A DNA stretch of 64,000 nt from Roseobacter fucihabitans (GCF_014337925.2 NZ_CP143423.1:2882501-2946500); one strand, 5' to 3'; counted from the first letter of the stretch, positions 18,796 to 30,613 are shown. The notes: generated by a model not told the origin, from the sequence alone. Numbers and translations are program-made.

Positions 18796-20376
18796 ATGAC
18801 CGAAACGACCGACCTTTCCGCGTCCGCCACCCCGCCGGAGAATTCCCCTGACATGGGTCTTTTCGGGCGACCTCTCTTTGAGGACCCGCGCGCACGCGCA
18901 CTTTCGCGGGTCGGCGTCGTCGATGTGGGCTCCAACTCTGTCCGCTTGGTGGTTTTTGACGGGGCCGCACGCTCGCCCGCATATTTCTATAACGAAAAGA
19001 TCATGTGCGCCCTCGGGGCGGGCCTGTCCGAGAGCGGTGTCTTGAACCCCGAAGGACGCATACGCGCGCTCAACGCGCTGCGCCGTTTTCAACATCTCGC
19101 GCAGGGCATGGGGCTGGCGGAATTAACCGTGGTGGCCACGGCAGCGGTGCGCGATGCCAGCGATGGTGCCGATTTCCAGGCCGAGGTGAAACGCCAAACC
19201 GGGCTGCGTATCTGGGCGATTGACGGCAAGGAAGAGGCGCGCCTCTCGGCCCAGGGTGTCCTGCTGGGCTGGCCCGGATCATACGGCCTGGTCTGTGATA
19301 TCGGTGGCTCCTCCATGGAGCTGGCCGAAATATCCGAGGGCCGTGTGGGACGGCGCGAGACCTCCTCGCTTGGCCCGCTCAAGCTGCGCGAAATCAAGGG
19401 CGGTAAAAAGGGGCGCGACGCCCATATCAAGCAGACCATGGCCGAGCTTCAGGCGGCAATGGGCGCACAGCGTGACCGCTTGTTTCTCGTCGGGGGGTCC
19501 TGGCGCGCGATTGCCCGCGTTGACATGTACCGGCGGAGCTATCCGCTCCATGTCTTGCATGAATATCGCATGACCGCGCGCAGCGTCAGCGAAACCGTGG
19601 CCTATATCCAGAACGCCGATATCGAAGTCCTGCGCAATGCCTGCGGCATCTCATCGGCGCGGATGAGCCTTGTTCCTCTGGCCACCGAAGTGCTGAGCAG
19701 GTTGGTCAAAACCTTCCGCCCCAAGGACATCGCGATTTCGAGCTATGGCATCCGCGAAGGCATGCTTTATGAGCAAATGCCGCAACGCCTGCGCGACCGT
19801 GACCCGTTGATCGAGGCCTGCCGGTTTGCCGAAGCCAAGGACGCGCGAATGCCGGGCTTTGGCAAATCGCTTTACGCCTTCATCCACCCAATCTTCAAAT
19901 CCGCCCCTATCGCGCGACGCCGCCTAATCAAGGCCGCCTGCCTTTTGCATGACGTCAGCTGGCGCGCGCATCCCGATTATCGCGCGGAAACCTGCTTTGA
20001 CAATGCCACGCGGGCCAATCTGGGCGGGTTGAAACACTCGGAACGGGTGTATCTGGGGCTCGCTCTGCTGCACCGCTATTCAAACAAACGCCAAGGGACC
20101 CGGTTTGAGGATCTTTACGGGCTGATCGACGAAAAGACCCAGTTGGATGCCGAAATTTTGGGCAAGGCCATGCGCTTCGGCGCGATGCTGTGGATGACGC
20201 AAGACGCAGAACGCGGGACACTGCGCTAGTTTCCCAAGAAAAAACAACTGCACCTGCGTCTGACACCCGACATGGTACCGCTCTTTGGCGAGGTGGCACA
20301 GGCGCGGCTGATGTCACTGGCGTCTTCGCTCGGCGCAGAGGTGCAGGTGAAAAAAGCCCGCCTCACGCGCGCCTAG
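18796..20376 (+). pseudogene. ppx: Exopolyphosphatase Ppx/GppA with in-frame amber codon
   Basis: The ATG at 18796 follows a GGGGG tract; a GTG at 18736 is an alternative start. The phosphatase core is intact: VVDVGSNSVRLVVFDG (phosphate 1 loop), AVRDASDGADF, VCDIGGSSMELAEIS (phosphate 2) and a C-terminal HD-like helical domain (LLHDVSWRAHPDYRAE). A TAG at 20227-20229 stops translation at 478 residues, but the same frame continues for 48 protein-like codons (FPKKKQLHLRLTPDMVPLFG... AEVQVKKARLTRA) to a TAG at 20374-20376. That second stop overlaps the stop of the convergent neighbour, as expected for the ancestral end. One base change (e.g. from TGG) explains the lesion. The truncated enzyme may retain activity because the catalytic domains precede the stop. 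Sequencing error is the alternative. Confidence 0.8.
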
Positions 20377-20693
20377 AGTTCGATCTGCGGCGGCGTCTCT
20401 TCGGGCGGGATGTCCTGAGGTTTGCGGCGGATGATGATATCCCCATTCTCAAGTATTTCGGGCGCTTCATAGACCGACCAATCCTCGATCTGGCCCATCA
20501 GCTCGCTGAGCGCCGGGCCCATCTCCTGCATGAAACCACGCATGCCTTCAAAGGCGGGTTCCATCTCCAGAAGCAACCCTTCAAGGAACTGCTGCGCGCC
20601 GCGTTCCATAATGGAAGGCGCATCTTCCTCCTGCGCCCGCAGGGGGTGGGACAGGACCAACACAGCAAAAAGAGCAATCAGCAGATTTTTCAT
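20373..20693 (-). CDS. Small secreted protein of unknown function
   Basis: 106 residues from the ATG at 20693. A signal peptide (MKNLLIALFAVLVLSHPLRAQ) precedes a Glu/Met-rich helical region (FLEGLLLEMEPAFEGMRGFMQEMGPALSELMGQIEDW) and an acidic proline-rich tail with DIIIRRKPQDIPPEE. A short conserved periplasmic protein of this type is common in Rhodobacterales, but no function is known to me. Its stop overlaps the presumed ancestral stop of ppx by two bases. Confidence 0.7.
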   Translation of the reverse strand: MKNLLIALFAVLVLSHPLRAQEEDAPSIMERGAQQFLEGLLLEMEPAFEGMRGFMQEMGPALSELMGQIEDWSVYEAPEILENGDIIIRRKPQDIPPEETPPQIEL

Positions 20694-20899
20694 AGAACCA
20701 GGATACCTCAAAGCACGCGATTCTTCGAGATCGGATATTTATGCTGGCCAAGATGCGCGCAGAATCTTGAACCATCACCCAGACCGGCGCGAACCACTGT
20801 CACTTGATCCGAAAGAACCGCCCTAAATCCGCTGTTTTGAGGCCCCGAGATCAGTCACGGTTCATATTTTGACACGGCCCTTGGACGCAAATCATTGCA

Positions 20900-21580
20900 T
20901 CACTGCGCTGTCGCCGAAATCTCTTCCCAGGCGCGATTGATATCTGCCATCCGCTTTTGCGCCAGTTGCATCGCCTCTTCGGGTACACCGCGCGCCATCA
21001 CCACATCGGGATGGTTTTCGCGCACCAGCCTGCGCCAGATTTTGCGAATCGCCGCTTTGTTCATGTCAGGCGTCACCCCCAGAACCGTATAGGGGTCCTT
21101 CAACGCATCAGGTACGAACCGCATGCGCAGCGCCTTGAAATCAGCAGGCGGCAATTCGAAAATCTCGCTGACGCGCTCCAGAAAGGCATCCTCGTTGGGG
21201 TGATAAAACCCATCCGCCATCGCAATATGAAACAAGCCCTCAAGCAAATCGCGCAGCGTTTCCGGCGCGCCTGCAAACATGGTGGCGATCCGCGCGGCGT
21301 ATTCCTCATACCCCGTCACATCCTGGCGAGCGAGGTTGAAGACCCGCGCCGCACCGGCCTCATCCTGCGCCGCGATATGAAAGACCTCGCGAAACGCTGT
21401 CACCTCATCGCGTGTCACCTGCCCATCCGCCTTGGCCATTTTGGCGCCCAGCGCGATGATCGCAATCGCAAAGGCAACCGAGCGTTCGGGCGGGCTGCGC
21501 AAGCGGTCAAACACCTGCGCCAGGCCTTCACCTGCGGTGAGGGCCGATAAGGCGTCAGAGATACGAGTCCAGATCGACAT
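20900..21580 (-). CDS. DjlA-type co-chaperone: TerB-like domain plus C-terminal J domain
   Basis: 226 residues. Residues ~30-140 are a TerB-like helical domain (AIAIIALGAKMAKADGQVTRDEVTAFREVF, AMADGFYHPNEDAFL). The C-terminal ~65 residues are a DnaJ domain with the HPD tripeptide (RLVRENHPDVVMARG). DjlA-family proteins stimulate DnaK. This one lacks an N-terminal membrane anchor, so it is expected in the cytosol. Confidence 0.9.
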   Translation of the reverse strand: MSIWTRISDALSALTAGEGLAQVFDRLRSPPERSVAFAIAIIALGAKMAKADGQVTRDEVTAFREVFHIAAQDEAGAARVFNLARQDVTGYEEYAARIATMFAGAPETLRDLLEGLFHIAMADGFYHPNEDAFLERVSEIFELPPADFKALRMRFVPDALKDPYTVLGVTPDMNKAAIRKIWRRLVRENHPDVVMARGVPEEAMQLAQKRMADINRAWEEISATAQ

Positions 21581-21630
21581 GGGTGAACTCTATCTGCAAG
21601 CGCTGCCCATGTCAGGGGGCAAGCGTCACC

Positions 21631-22110
21631 TCAGAGTATTTTCTGCATCAGGACAAGATCAAGCCACTGTGCGTTCTTGAAGCCAACCTGTGCCATGCGC
21701 CCGACTTCATCGTAGCCCATTTTGCGGTGGAATTTTTGAGCCGCGATGTTGGTGTGGCTGATCCCTGCCACCATCACATGCACCCCTTGCGCGCGCGCAT
21801 TTGCTTGTAACGCCTCCAACAAATGACGCCCGACGCCCGCGCCCTGATGCTGTGGGGAAACCAGAATGGTATGCTCGACGGTTGCAGCGTAATCGGGGCC
21901 TGCCCGAAAGGGTCCATAGGTGGCAAAACCGGCAAATTCATCCTGCTGCAAGGCGATAAGAACGGCACCTGCGCGCGCCTCTATCATCTCCTCGATGTCG
22001 GCGGGGGATTTTTCGAGCGTCGTAAATGTCGACAAGGTATCGCGGATCATCCTGTTCCATAGCGCCGCGATCTCCACCGCATCCGCTCCTGTCGCGCTGC
22101 GCAGCCTCAT
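21631..22110 (-). CDS. GNAT acetyltransferase, phosphinothricin-acetyltransferase-like
   Basis: 159 residues. It has the order of features typical of the Pat/YncA branch of GNATs: MRLRSATGADAVEIAALWN at the N-terminus, AGFATYGPFRAGPDYAATVEHTILVSPQHQGAGVGRHLLEAL with the Q-x-x-G-x-G acetyl-CoA loop, and VAGISHTNIAAQKFHRKMGYDEVGRMAQVGFK. Members acetylate methionine sulfoximine/sulfone or phosphinothricin. The ATG overlaps the stop of the upstream VOC gene by four bases. Confidence 0.85.
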   Translation of the reverse strand: MRLRSATGADAVEIAALWNRMIRDTLSTFTTLEKSPADIEEMIEARAGAVLIALQQDEFAGFATYGPFRAGPDYAATVEHTILVSPQHQGAGVGRHLLEALQANARAQGVHVMVAGISHTNIAAQKFHRKMGYDEVGRMAQVGFKNAQWLDLVLMQKIL

Positions 22111-22718
22111 GCCATAATGCGCTCTCCATGGGGTGTGTCGAACACGGCCCCGAGAGCGGCAGGCCCGGTTTCGAAGCGCAAGCGATCATCCCCGAGCCTC
22201 GGCGCAAACAGCTGTTGCACCCGATCGGCCTCGGGATGCGAAATTGTCAGCCGTCGCAGTCGCACACCGGAGCAGGCCAGACGGCGCGCCGGGTGTTGCG
22301 GCGTGTCCCATTGAATGAGCGCGGGCGCGCAATTGTCAAACGGCAGGATACCATCCAGCGGAACGGCCATGCGCCACCGTAAATCTGAGCGTTGCAAGGC
22401 GACGGGCGTGCCCATATCCACGGGCAACTCTGCGCAGGCCGTTATTATATCTGCGCTGCGGCAAATCCAATTGCTCAGGCGCGGTGGCCCCGCAAATCGG
22501 TCGAGATCGAACCAACGCGCGCGTTCCGGCACCGCCGCCGTCGGATCAATGGCGATGGCTTCCAGATAGAGCCCGTCTTCCAGACCCAACAGCGCATTAT
22601 GCGTGAAGAAAACATCATGCTGACCGCCCGGTTGCATTGCGACCCCAAGCGCGCTTTCGACATGCGCGGTGGCCTCTTCCAGCGTGGCACCGGCCACCGC
22701 GATGTGATCAAGTTCCAT
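22107..22718 (-). CDS. VOC superfamily glyoxalase-like protein
   Basis: 203 residues. MELDHIAVAGATLEEATAHVESALGVAMQPGGQHDVFFTHNALLGLEDGLYLEAIAIDP is the N-terminal module of glyoxalase-like-domain (Glyoxalase_3 type) proteins. His5 and Glu at YLEAIAID are the plausible metal ligands. The substrate is unknown. It is coupled by an ATGA overlap to the acetyltransferase downstream, suggesting a two-gene operon. Confidence 0.82.
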   Translation of the reverse strand: MELDHIAVAGATLEEATAHVESALGVAMQPGGQHDVFFTHNALLGLEDGLYLEAIAIDPTAAVPERARWFDLDRFAGPPRLSNWICRSADIITACAELPVDMGTPVALQRSDLRWRMAVPLDGILPFDNCAPALIQWDTPQHPARRLACSGVRLRRLTISHPEADRVQQLFAPRLGDDRLRFETGPAALGAVFDTPHGERIMA

Positions 22719-22962
22719 ATCTTGCCTTTCTTTTGCGGGCCTGCGCCAAACTGTTCGCGCCGCGCGCGCGGGCAGAGGTTGGTATCAGATCCACGACGGC
22801 ACAAGGGTTTATAAGCATACCAGCGTCCAGCCCGGTTTGGTGCCGGTCCAATAAGCGAGCGATCCTGCCCCAAAGGACAAGGCAAAACGCTTTGCCGCGC
22901 GACACCAACACCCACCCCGCACGCCAGATTGCGACGTTCGCGGCGCGCGAACGCGCCGCCGT

Positions 22963-25092
22963 TCAGGACCGGGCCGACCGGATCAGCTTCAAGATATCCT
23001 GCGCCGCCTTGGGAATGTTGGTGCCGGGGCCGAAAATCGCCTTTACGCCCGCGTCATATAGAAATTTGTAATCCTGTTGTGGAATGACACCACCGCAAAT
23101 CACCAGAATATCCTCCGCGCCTGCTTCTTTCAGCGCCTGCACGAGCTTGGGGGCGAGGGTTTTATGCCCGGCGGCTTGTGAGCTTATGCCGATCACATGG
23201 ACATCATTGTCCACCGCATCCTGTGCGGCCTCCTGCGGCGTCTGAAACAGCGGCCCGACGTCCACGTCAAAACCGATGTCGGCAAAGGCCGTCGCAATAA
23301 CCTTGGCCCCGCGATCATGACCATCCTGTCCCATCTTGACCACCAGCATGCGCGGCCTGCGCCCCTCGGATTGCGCAAAATCCTCTACCGATTTCTGGAT
23401 CGCCGCAAACCCCTCGTCGCCTGCGTAAGCCGCCCCGTAAACACCGGCGAGCGTTTTGACCTCTGCGCGGTGGCGGCCAAAGATTTCTTCCATCGCCATG
23501 CTCATTTCTCCAACGGTGGCGCGCGCACGCGCCGCTTCAATGGCGGCTTCCAGCAGGTTGCCCCCCTCTGCCGCGCGGCGCGACATTTCCGCAAGCGCAT
23601 GTTCACAAACGGCCTCGTCCCGCGTCGCTCTGATCTTCTCTAGACGCGCGATCTGGCTGTCGCGCACAGCGGCATTGTCGATGTCCAGAATATCAATGGA
23701 GTCTTCGGTCTCACGACGATATTTATTCACGCCCACAATAACTTCGGTGCCGCGATCAATGCCCGCTTGCCGTGTCGCGGCGGCTTCTTCGATCCGCAGC
23801 TTTGGCATGCCGGAGGCAACGGCCTTGGTCATGCCGCCCATTTCCTCGACTTCCTGAATGATCTTCCAGGCCGCATCCGCCATATCCGCCGTCAGTTTCT
23901 CCACGTAATAGGAGCCGGCAAGCGGATCGATCACATTGGTGATGCCGGTTTCTTCCTGCAAGATCAACTGTGTATTGCGCGCGATCCGGCTGGAATTTTC
24001 CGTCGGCAAGGCAATCGCCTCATCCAGCGCGTTGGTATGCAGGGACTGCGTGCCGCCCAGAACCGCGCTCATCGCCTCATAGGCGGTGCGGATCACGTTG
24101 TTATAAGGGTCCTGTTCCTGAAGACTGACGCCGGAGGTCTGGCAATGGGTGCGCAGCATCGAGGACTTGGGGTTCTTGGGCTCAAACTCCTCCATGATCC
24201 GGCTCCAGAGCAGACGCGCGGCGCGCAGCTTGGCCGCTTCCATAAAAAAATTCATGCCAATGGCGAAAAAGAACGACAATCGCCCGGCGAATTTATCCAC
24301 ATCCATGCCCCGCGCGATAGCCGTGCGCACATATTCGCGCCCATCCGCGAGGGTGAAGGCCAGTTCCTGCACAAGGTTCGCACCGGCCTCCTGCATGTGG
24401 TAGCCCGAGATCGAAATCGAGTTGAATTTCGGCATGTGATCAGAGGTATATTCGATGATATCCGCCACCAGCCGCATCGAGGGTTCGGGCGGGTAAACAT
24501 AGGTATTTCGCACCATGAACTCTTTGAGAATGTCGTTCTGGATGGTGCCGGACAGGACGGATTGATCATGCCCCTGCTCTTGTCCGGCGACGATGAAGCT
24601 CGCCAGGATCGGGATCACCGCGCCGTTCATGGTCATGGAGACCGACACCTGATCGAGCGGGATGCCATCAAAGAGAATTTTCATATCCTCCACGCTGTCG
24701 ATGGCCACGCCCGCCTTGCCCACGTCCCCCTCCACGCGCGGATGGTCGCTGTCATAGCCGCGGTGGGTGGCCAGATCAAAGGCGACGGAAACCCCCTGCT
24801 GTCCGGCGGCCAGCGCACGGCGGTAAAAGGCGTTGCTTTCCTCGGCAGTGGAAAAACCTGCGTATTGGCGGATCGTCCAGGGGCGCCCGGCATACATTGT
24901 GGCCTTGACCCCGCGCGTGTAGGGTGCCTCGCCGGGGATCGAGCCCATATGCGACAGGTCCTCAGCGTCCTCAGCCGTATAGAGCGGTTGCACGGCAATC
25001 CCCTCCAGGGTCTGCCAGGTCAGATCGTCCAGAGATTTACCGCGCAGTTCAGCCTCAGCCAGGTCGCGCCACTTGTCTTTCTTCGTGCTCAT
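22963..25092 (-). CDS. mcmA: Methylmalonyl-CoA mutase
   Basis: 709 residues from the ATG at 25092 (AAGGA seven bases upstream). It is the single-chain form with the N-terminal TIM-barrel catalytic domain ([48 protein letters not shown]) and the C-terminal cobalamin domain. The latter carries the DxHxxG lower-ligand motif ([26 protein letters not shown]) and the GG motif [14 protein letters not shown]. It isomerises (R)-methylmalonyl-CoA to succinyl-CoA, the last step of propionyl-CoA assimilation, matching the pccA and pccB genes upstream. The sulfotransferase-like frame overlaps its 5' end by 38 bases. Confidence 0.97.
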   Translation of the reverse strand: MSTKKDKWRDLAEAELRGKSLDDLTWQTLEGIAVQPLYTAEDAEDLSHMGSIPGEAPYTRGVKATMYAGRPWTIRQYAGFSTAEESNAFYRRALAAGQQGVSVAFDLATHRGYDSDHPRVEGDVGKAGVAIDSVEDMKILFDGIPLDQVSVSMTMNGAVIPILASFIVAGQEQGHDQSVLSGTIQNDILKEFMVRNTYVYPPEPSMRLVADIIEYTSDHMPKFNSISISGYHMQEAGANLVQELAFTLADGREYVRTAIARGMDVDKFAGRLSFFFAIGMNFFMEAAKLRAARLLWSRIMEEFEPKNPKSSMLRTHCQTSGVSLQEQDPYNNVIRTAYEAMSAVLGGTQSLHTNALDEAIALPTENSSRIARNTQLILQEETGITNVIDPLAGSYYVEKLTADMADAAWKIIQEVEEMGGMTKAVASGMPKLRIEEAAATRQAGIDRGTEVIVGVNKYRRETEDSIDILDIDNAAVRDSQIARLEKIRATRDEAVCEHALAEMSRRAAEGGNLLEAAIEAARARATVGEMSMAMEEIFGRHRAEVKTLAGVYGAAYAGDEGFAAIQKSVEDFAQSEGRRPRMLVVKMGQDGHDRGAKVIATAFADIGFDVDVGPLFQTPQEAAQDAVDNDVHVIGISSQAAGHKTLAPKLVQALKEAGAEDILVICGGVIPQQDYKFLYDAGVKAIFGPGTNIPKAAQDILKLIRSARS

Positions 25093-25996
25093 CTGCATGT
25101 CCTTGTGTCTGTGCACCGGCTGGCAGGGTTGTTCCTGCTCTTGTCCGGGCTTGATCCTCTGTCAGTGTAGCCAGCCCATCCGCACCCGCGACCAGCCACA
25201 TCATATCATCCGCATATGTTTCGCGCAGCGCCGCGTTCTCCTCAGGCGTGAACGGGTTCCACCGGTCCATGCCAAAGGGCAGCACGGCCCCCGCAATGCC
25301 GCGAGCAATCAAAGCCCGGCGCAGGGCGGCAAGGTTTGGTGCCGGATTCAACCAGGCGCGATCCATGTCCTTTGGCGCATCCACATCCGCAGCGCGCGCC
25401 AGGAAAACCTCCGAGCGGCCAATGAAATTCTCAAACGGCATCACCCTTATCTCAACGCCGGGAAGCGCGCGGGCAAGATCAGTGATCACCTCGCGCCATC
25501 CCCGCAAACTCTGCGCGATCGCGCGCAACTTATCGCGGTCCGGGATGGTATGGCCACAGGCCACACCATGCGACAGCGCCGAACTCCAATACCGCTCCAG
25601 ACTGCGCGGGCTGAAAACGACTGTTGTGGGATACCCTTCAAATGCGCGCGCAAACCGCGCCATGCGCCCGGCGATACCACCATATAGACGATTGTCATCG
25701 ATCATGTCACCCAGCGGTCCCGCCATATTGGCATCGCTTACAATCAATGTCTGCGCACCACTTGCCTCAACGGCGCGCAGCCGTAATTTCACACGCCCCT
25801 CTGCGCGACGGCGCGCATCGCGCACAAGAGCGTTCAGCGGCTCAGGGAACAAGCCACGAAACAACCCGCCCCGTGTCTGCTGCGGTCCCCAATAGCGCAC
25901 GCCCGCCTCTTGCAAAGGCGCGACATGCCGGTGCATGTAGTCCTGAAACGTCGATGTGCCGGTAAGGTGCGCACCGATATGAAGAACGACTTTCAT
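25055..25996 (-). CDS. Sulfotransferase-like protein, altered PAPS-loop
   Basis: 313 residues from the ATG at 25996 (another ATG at 26017). The N-terminus [24 protein letters not shown] resembles the nucleotide-binding loop of sulfotransferase-fold proteins, where the usual reading is H-K/R-T-G-T-S/T; here the basic residue is Leu. Later segments ([34 protein letters not shown]) fit the family loosely. It overlaps mcmA by 38 bases and sits between pccA and mcmA on the same strand. Enzymatic activity is uncertain because of the altered loop. Confidence 0.6.
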   Translation of the reverse strand: MKVVLHIGAHLTGTSTFQDYMHRHVAPLQEAGVRYWGPQQTRGGLFRGLFPEPLNALVRDARRRAEGRVKLRLRAVEASGAQTLIVSDANMAGPLGDMIDDNRLYGGIAGRMARFARAFEGYPTTVVFSPRSLERYWSSALSHGVACGHTIPDRDKLRAIAQSLRGWREVITDLARALPGVEIRVMPFENFIGRSEVFLARAADVDAPKDMDRAWLNPAPNLAALRRALIARGIAGAVLPFGMDRWNPFTPEENAALRETYADDMMWLVAGADGLATLTEDQARTRAGTTLPAGAQTQGHADEHEERQVARPG

Positions 25997-26161
25997 AACG
26001 CAGTTGACCCATCTCATGGCGGCCGCCCCGATCGGCCCGGTAACGGGGATGAACGTGATCACTACCCTAAATCCCTTGCTGTGGATTTAATGGTAAATTT
26101 GCACGTATTTCCCATCGCATATCGCGTTAGCACGCCTATATTACCCCTAACAGGAGACCCG

Positions 26162-26620
26162 ATGAAACCAATATTACCCTTTGTAATCGCGTGCTTTTTT
26201 GCCACTGGCAGCACCGCGCAAACAGTCATAGTTCCAGGCCCCGAAACGCTGTTTGTGGAGATGGACGACGTGGATTTGAACCAATTTAAGTGGAAAAAAC
26301 GCCCCGTGGTGGTGTTTTCTGACAGCGAAAATAACAACGCTTTCATAGAACAGATGGAATTACTGGCCGCGCGCCCGGGCGAATTGATAGAGCGCGACGT
26401 GGTTGTGATCATCGATACCAACCCCGAGGCGCGATCAGAATTGCGCCGTAAATTGCGCCCACGTGAATTTATGTTGGTCATTATGGGCAAGGATGGCGGC
26501 GTAAAATTGCGCAAACCATTTCCTTGGGATGTGCGCGAGATCAGCCGCAGCATTGACAAGATGCCCGTGCGCCAACGCGAAATTCGCCAGGAAAAGGAAC
26601 GCGCGGCAGAGCAGCAGTAA
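26162..26620 (+). CDS. DUF4174 family secreted protein
   Basis: 152 residues with a strong AGGAG before the ATG at 26162. A signal peptide (MKPILPFVIACFFATGSTAQ) precedes a thioredoxin-like DUF4174 domain: FKWKKRPVVVFSDSENNNAFIEQMELLAARPGELIERDVVVIIDTNP and the GKDGGVKLRKPFPWDVREISRSIDKMPVRQREIR signature that ends the domain. No redox CxxC is visible. Function unknown. It is the only plus-strand gene inside the propionyl-CoA block. Confidence 0.85.
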   Translation: MKPILPFVIACFFATGSTAQTVIVPGPETLFVEMDDVDLNQFKWKKRPVVVFSDSENNNAFIEQMELLAARPGELIERDVVVIIDTNPEARSELRRKLRPREFMLVIMGKDGGVKLRKPFPWDVREISRSIDKMPVRQREIRQEKERAAEQQ

Positions 26621-26660
26621 CGCGCGGACCCCGTACCAACAGATATGATCCGCCGCGGCG

Positions 26661-28661
<2,001 letters not shown>

Positions 28662-28740
28662 GTGGTGTCCTTTTGAATGTCTTGGTGTCTTTTGGCATCG
28701 CGCGCGCGACGTGATCCGGCGCGTGCACGCGGCAAACGTA

Positions 28741-28783
28741 AAAAGGCGGGCAGCCGGTGCGCTTTCACGCCAGACTGCCCGCC
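28741..28783 (-). terminator. Intrinsic terminator between the pccB gene chain and pccA
   Basis: On the minus strand GGCGGGCAG (28775-28783) pairs with CTGCCCGCC (28745-28753) across a 21-nt loop that can fold further, and the stem is followed by five Ts. It ends transcripts from the pccB-to-28954 gene chain about 80 bases before the pccA start. Confidence 0.85.
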
Positions 28784-28953
28784 AGGGGAAGGGGTACGAA
28801 TAGTGTACACAGCAATGGCACGGGGATATTCGCGCAGTGCCGCGTCTTCCAGATTACTCGCTGGAGTTGAATTGGCGAGCTTTTTCCTGATATAATTCCC
28901 GCTATGGGCGAATGATTGCCCATCGGACCTTTTTACAGGCAAGAACACGCCGA

Positions 28954-29412
28954 TCATTCCTCAAACGCCTCAGGAAAAGATTGACGCGCGATGCGTTCAT
29001 CAATGACCAGCATCGCGTCGTAATCCGCCGGATCAAACGGGTCCGTGGCCGGGACCACCTCGCGCCCGAACATCCAGGACAAGCGTCCCGCATCCAGATT
29101 GCCACGCGCAAAAGGCTCTGCGCCGAAATGCTCCCACAGGGCCTTGAAGAACGCGGCATCCGCGCGCCGATCGGCGGGTTTGCGATCACTGCGGCGCGCG
29201 CGTTCGGTAAGGGGCGTGACGCCACGCGGATTGAACCGGCGCAAGGTGAATTGAAAATCCGTACCGGGCAGCCGCCCCGGAAAGCCGCGGTGTTTCAGCA
29301 TGATCCGACCCCATTCATTGCAAATGACCCCGCGCAGGCGCGCATCAGACGCATCGGCTTGGAGCGGGGGGCAAAGCCATGCCGCATCACAACCCCTCCC
29401 AGACGCAGGCAC
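28954..29412 (-). CDS. Conserved hypothetical protein in the pccB operon
   Basis: 152 residues if started at the GTG at 29412, 115 if started at the ATG at 29301; the first overlaps the upstream stop by 26 bases and keeps protein-like residues such as ARLRGVICNEWGRIM. The body is basic then acidic (TDFQFTLRRFNPRGVTPLTERARRSDRK... FDPADYDAMLVIDERIARQSFPEAFEE). I do not recognise a characterised family. Last gene before the terminator. Confidence 0.6.
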   Translation of the reverse strand: MPASGRGCDAAWLCPPLQADASDARLRGVICNEWGRIMLKHRGFPGRLPGTDFQFTLRRFNPRGVTPLTERARRSDRKPADRRADAAFFKALWEHFGAEPFARGNLDAGRLSWMFGREVVPATDPFDPADYDAMLVIDERIARQSFPEAFEE

Positions 29413-29767
29413 CCGAACTCACCCGGAACAGATCGACAAACTGCGTGACGTCGGGATCGGAGACGCCGAATCCCATGGGTTGATCCAGGATCATTACGGC
29501 GACGATTTCAGGGGCAAGGTCAAATTCCATCATATAGGGCAATGCGACCTTGGCGCAGAGATACTCAAGATCCGGCTCCGCCTGTACGAAACTGATGCTC
29601 CCGGTATCACGTGCAATCTCGGGTGCGAGAAAGCGAAACCGCAGCCAGGTTTCGGCATTCACCTCGTCGATCAGCACATCGAACAGTTCCACCGGCTGTC
29701 CCGACGGGACATCCAGCACCGGGACTGCAAGCCCCAGGGCAAACACGCTGGCCAGCAACACACTCAA
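29387..29767 (-). CDS. Small exported protein (DUF6497-like)
   Basis: 126 residues from a TTG start overlapping the cupin stop (TTGA). The N-terminus MSVLLASVFALGLAVPVLDVPSG is a short export signal. The rest (VELFDVLIDEVNAETWLRFRFLAPEIARDTGSISF...EYLCAKVALPYMMEF) contains two conserved-looking cysteines (YLCAKV and GACVWE) that could pair in the periplasm. Family assignment is tentative; function unknown. Confidence 0.65.
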   Translation of the reverse strand: MSVLLASVFALGLAVPVLDVPSGQPVELFDVLIDEVNAETWLRFRFLAPEIARDTGSISFVQAEPDLEYLCAKVALPYMMEFDLAPEIVAVMILDQPMGFGVSDPDVTQFVDLFRVSSGACVWEGL

Positions 29768-30162
29768 GGTGCTGCCTCATCGCGTGTCTCAAACGCCGCA
29801 GGCGAAATGATCTCGAGCAACTCCAGATCATCCGAATGGCGCACTTCGCGGTGCTTGATACCGGGCGGTTGCAACACACAGGACCCCGCGCGCAGCATGT
29901 GCTTACCGGTGCCCTCATATTCGAACACAACCCAGCCTTGGGTGATGTAAACCATCTGGAACTCCAGATCATGGCTGTGCCAGGTTGCTGGGCTTTCCAT
30001 CCCAGGCACCGCACGAATGACATGCGCGCCATAGGCCCCTTTGGTCGCGGCGCTGATCCCGAGATCGCGATATTCAAAGAACGGCCGCAGCCCCGCGCCC
30101 GCGAACTTGCCATCATCTGCATGGGCGATGGTGAAGGCCTGATTTTTCCAAATGCGGGTCAT
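29764..30162 (-). CDS. Cupin-domain protein
   Basis: 132 residues from the ATG at 30162, which overlaps the stop of the upstream membrane-protein gene (ATGA). A single small beta-barrel cupin is evident: TWHSHDLEFQMVYITQGWVVFEYEGTGKHMLRAGSCVLQPPGIKHREVRHSDDLELLEI, with metal ligands H-S-H, Glu and the late His of PPGIKH. The substrate is unknown. It stands between pccB and two small exported or unknown proteins in one overlapping gene chain. Confidence 0.85.
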   Translation of the reverse strand: MTRIWKNQAFTIAHADDGKFAGAGLRPFFEYRDLGISAATKGAYGAHVIRAVPGMESPATWHSHDLEFQMVYITQGWVVFEYEGTGKHMLRAGSCVLQPPGIKHREVRHSDDLELLEIISPAAFETRDEAAP

Positions 30163-30611
30163 GCGAAGACGCCCCACACAATACTCAACAATAGCACCAG
30201 AAGTGAGACATAACCGACGATTGTGAACGTCCAAAAAGGCAAGACAAGTGGTTCAGATATCGCGACCATACCCTGCTCTGTAAAAGGCAACTCATCCTGT
30301 TTAGTTAGTCGTTTAAGGAAGGCCAAGTAGTGCTGTCCTTTTACGGTTGTATTGCCATTCTTGCGATAAATTTCCATTGCCAATGTGCATTGAATGAATA
30401 CGGACATATACCAAGCAATTAAAACTCCACAGAAAAGAGCGATAGCAGCAATCGATGTCCATAACGAAAGCCAGACACTCTCAACCTGAGCTAAAAATCT
30501 GAGTTGCGCCAAAAGTATGCCCAAAGGTAAGGCGCACACTCCGATCGAGGACTTGGACTGCGAGGATACTTCCTTCAAAGCCTCAACGTAGTTTGATTCA
30601 TCTTTAGTCAT
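30159..30611 (-). CDS. AT-rich inserted membrane protein, unknown function
   Basis: 150 residues from the ATG at 30611, directly after the pccB stop. It has three or four membrane segments (SIGVCALPLGILLAQLRFLAQ; SLWTSIAAIALFCGVLIAWYMSVFIQCTLAM; FWTFTIVGYVSLLVLLLSIVWGVFA). Base composition is visibly poorer in GC than pccB and the cupin gene on either side, and codon choice (AAT, TTA, AAA) differs. No family recognised. A four-base overlap with the cupin gene shows it has become part of the operon; transfer is inferred. Confidence 0.65.
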   Translation of the reverse strand: MTKDESNYVEALKEVSSQSKSSIGVCALPLGILLAQLRFLAQVESVWLSLWTSIAAIALFCGVLIAWYMSVFIQCTLAMEIYRKNGNTTVKGQHYLAFLKRLTKQDELPFTEQGMVAISEPLVLPFWTFTIVGYVSLLVLLLSIVWGVFA

Positions 30612-30613
30612 AC

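Noticed and set aside
22936-22956. GC-rich palindrome after mcmA as an intrinsic terminator
   Set aside because: It has no following T-run on the minus strand and lies in generally GC-repetitive sequence.
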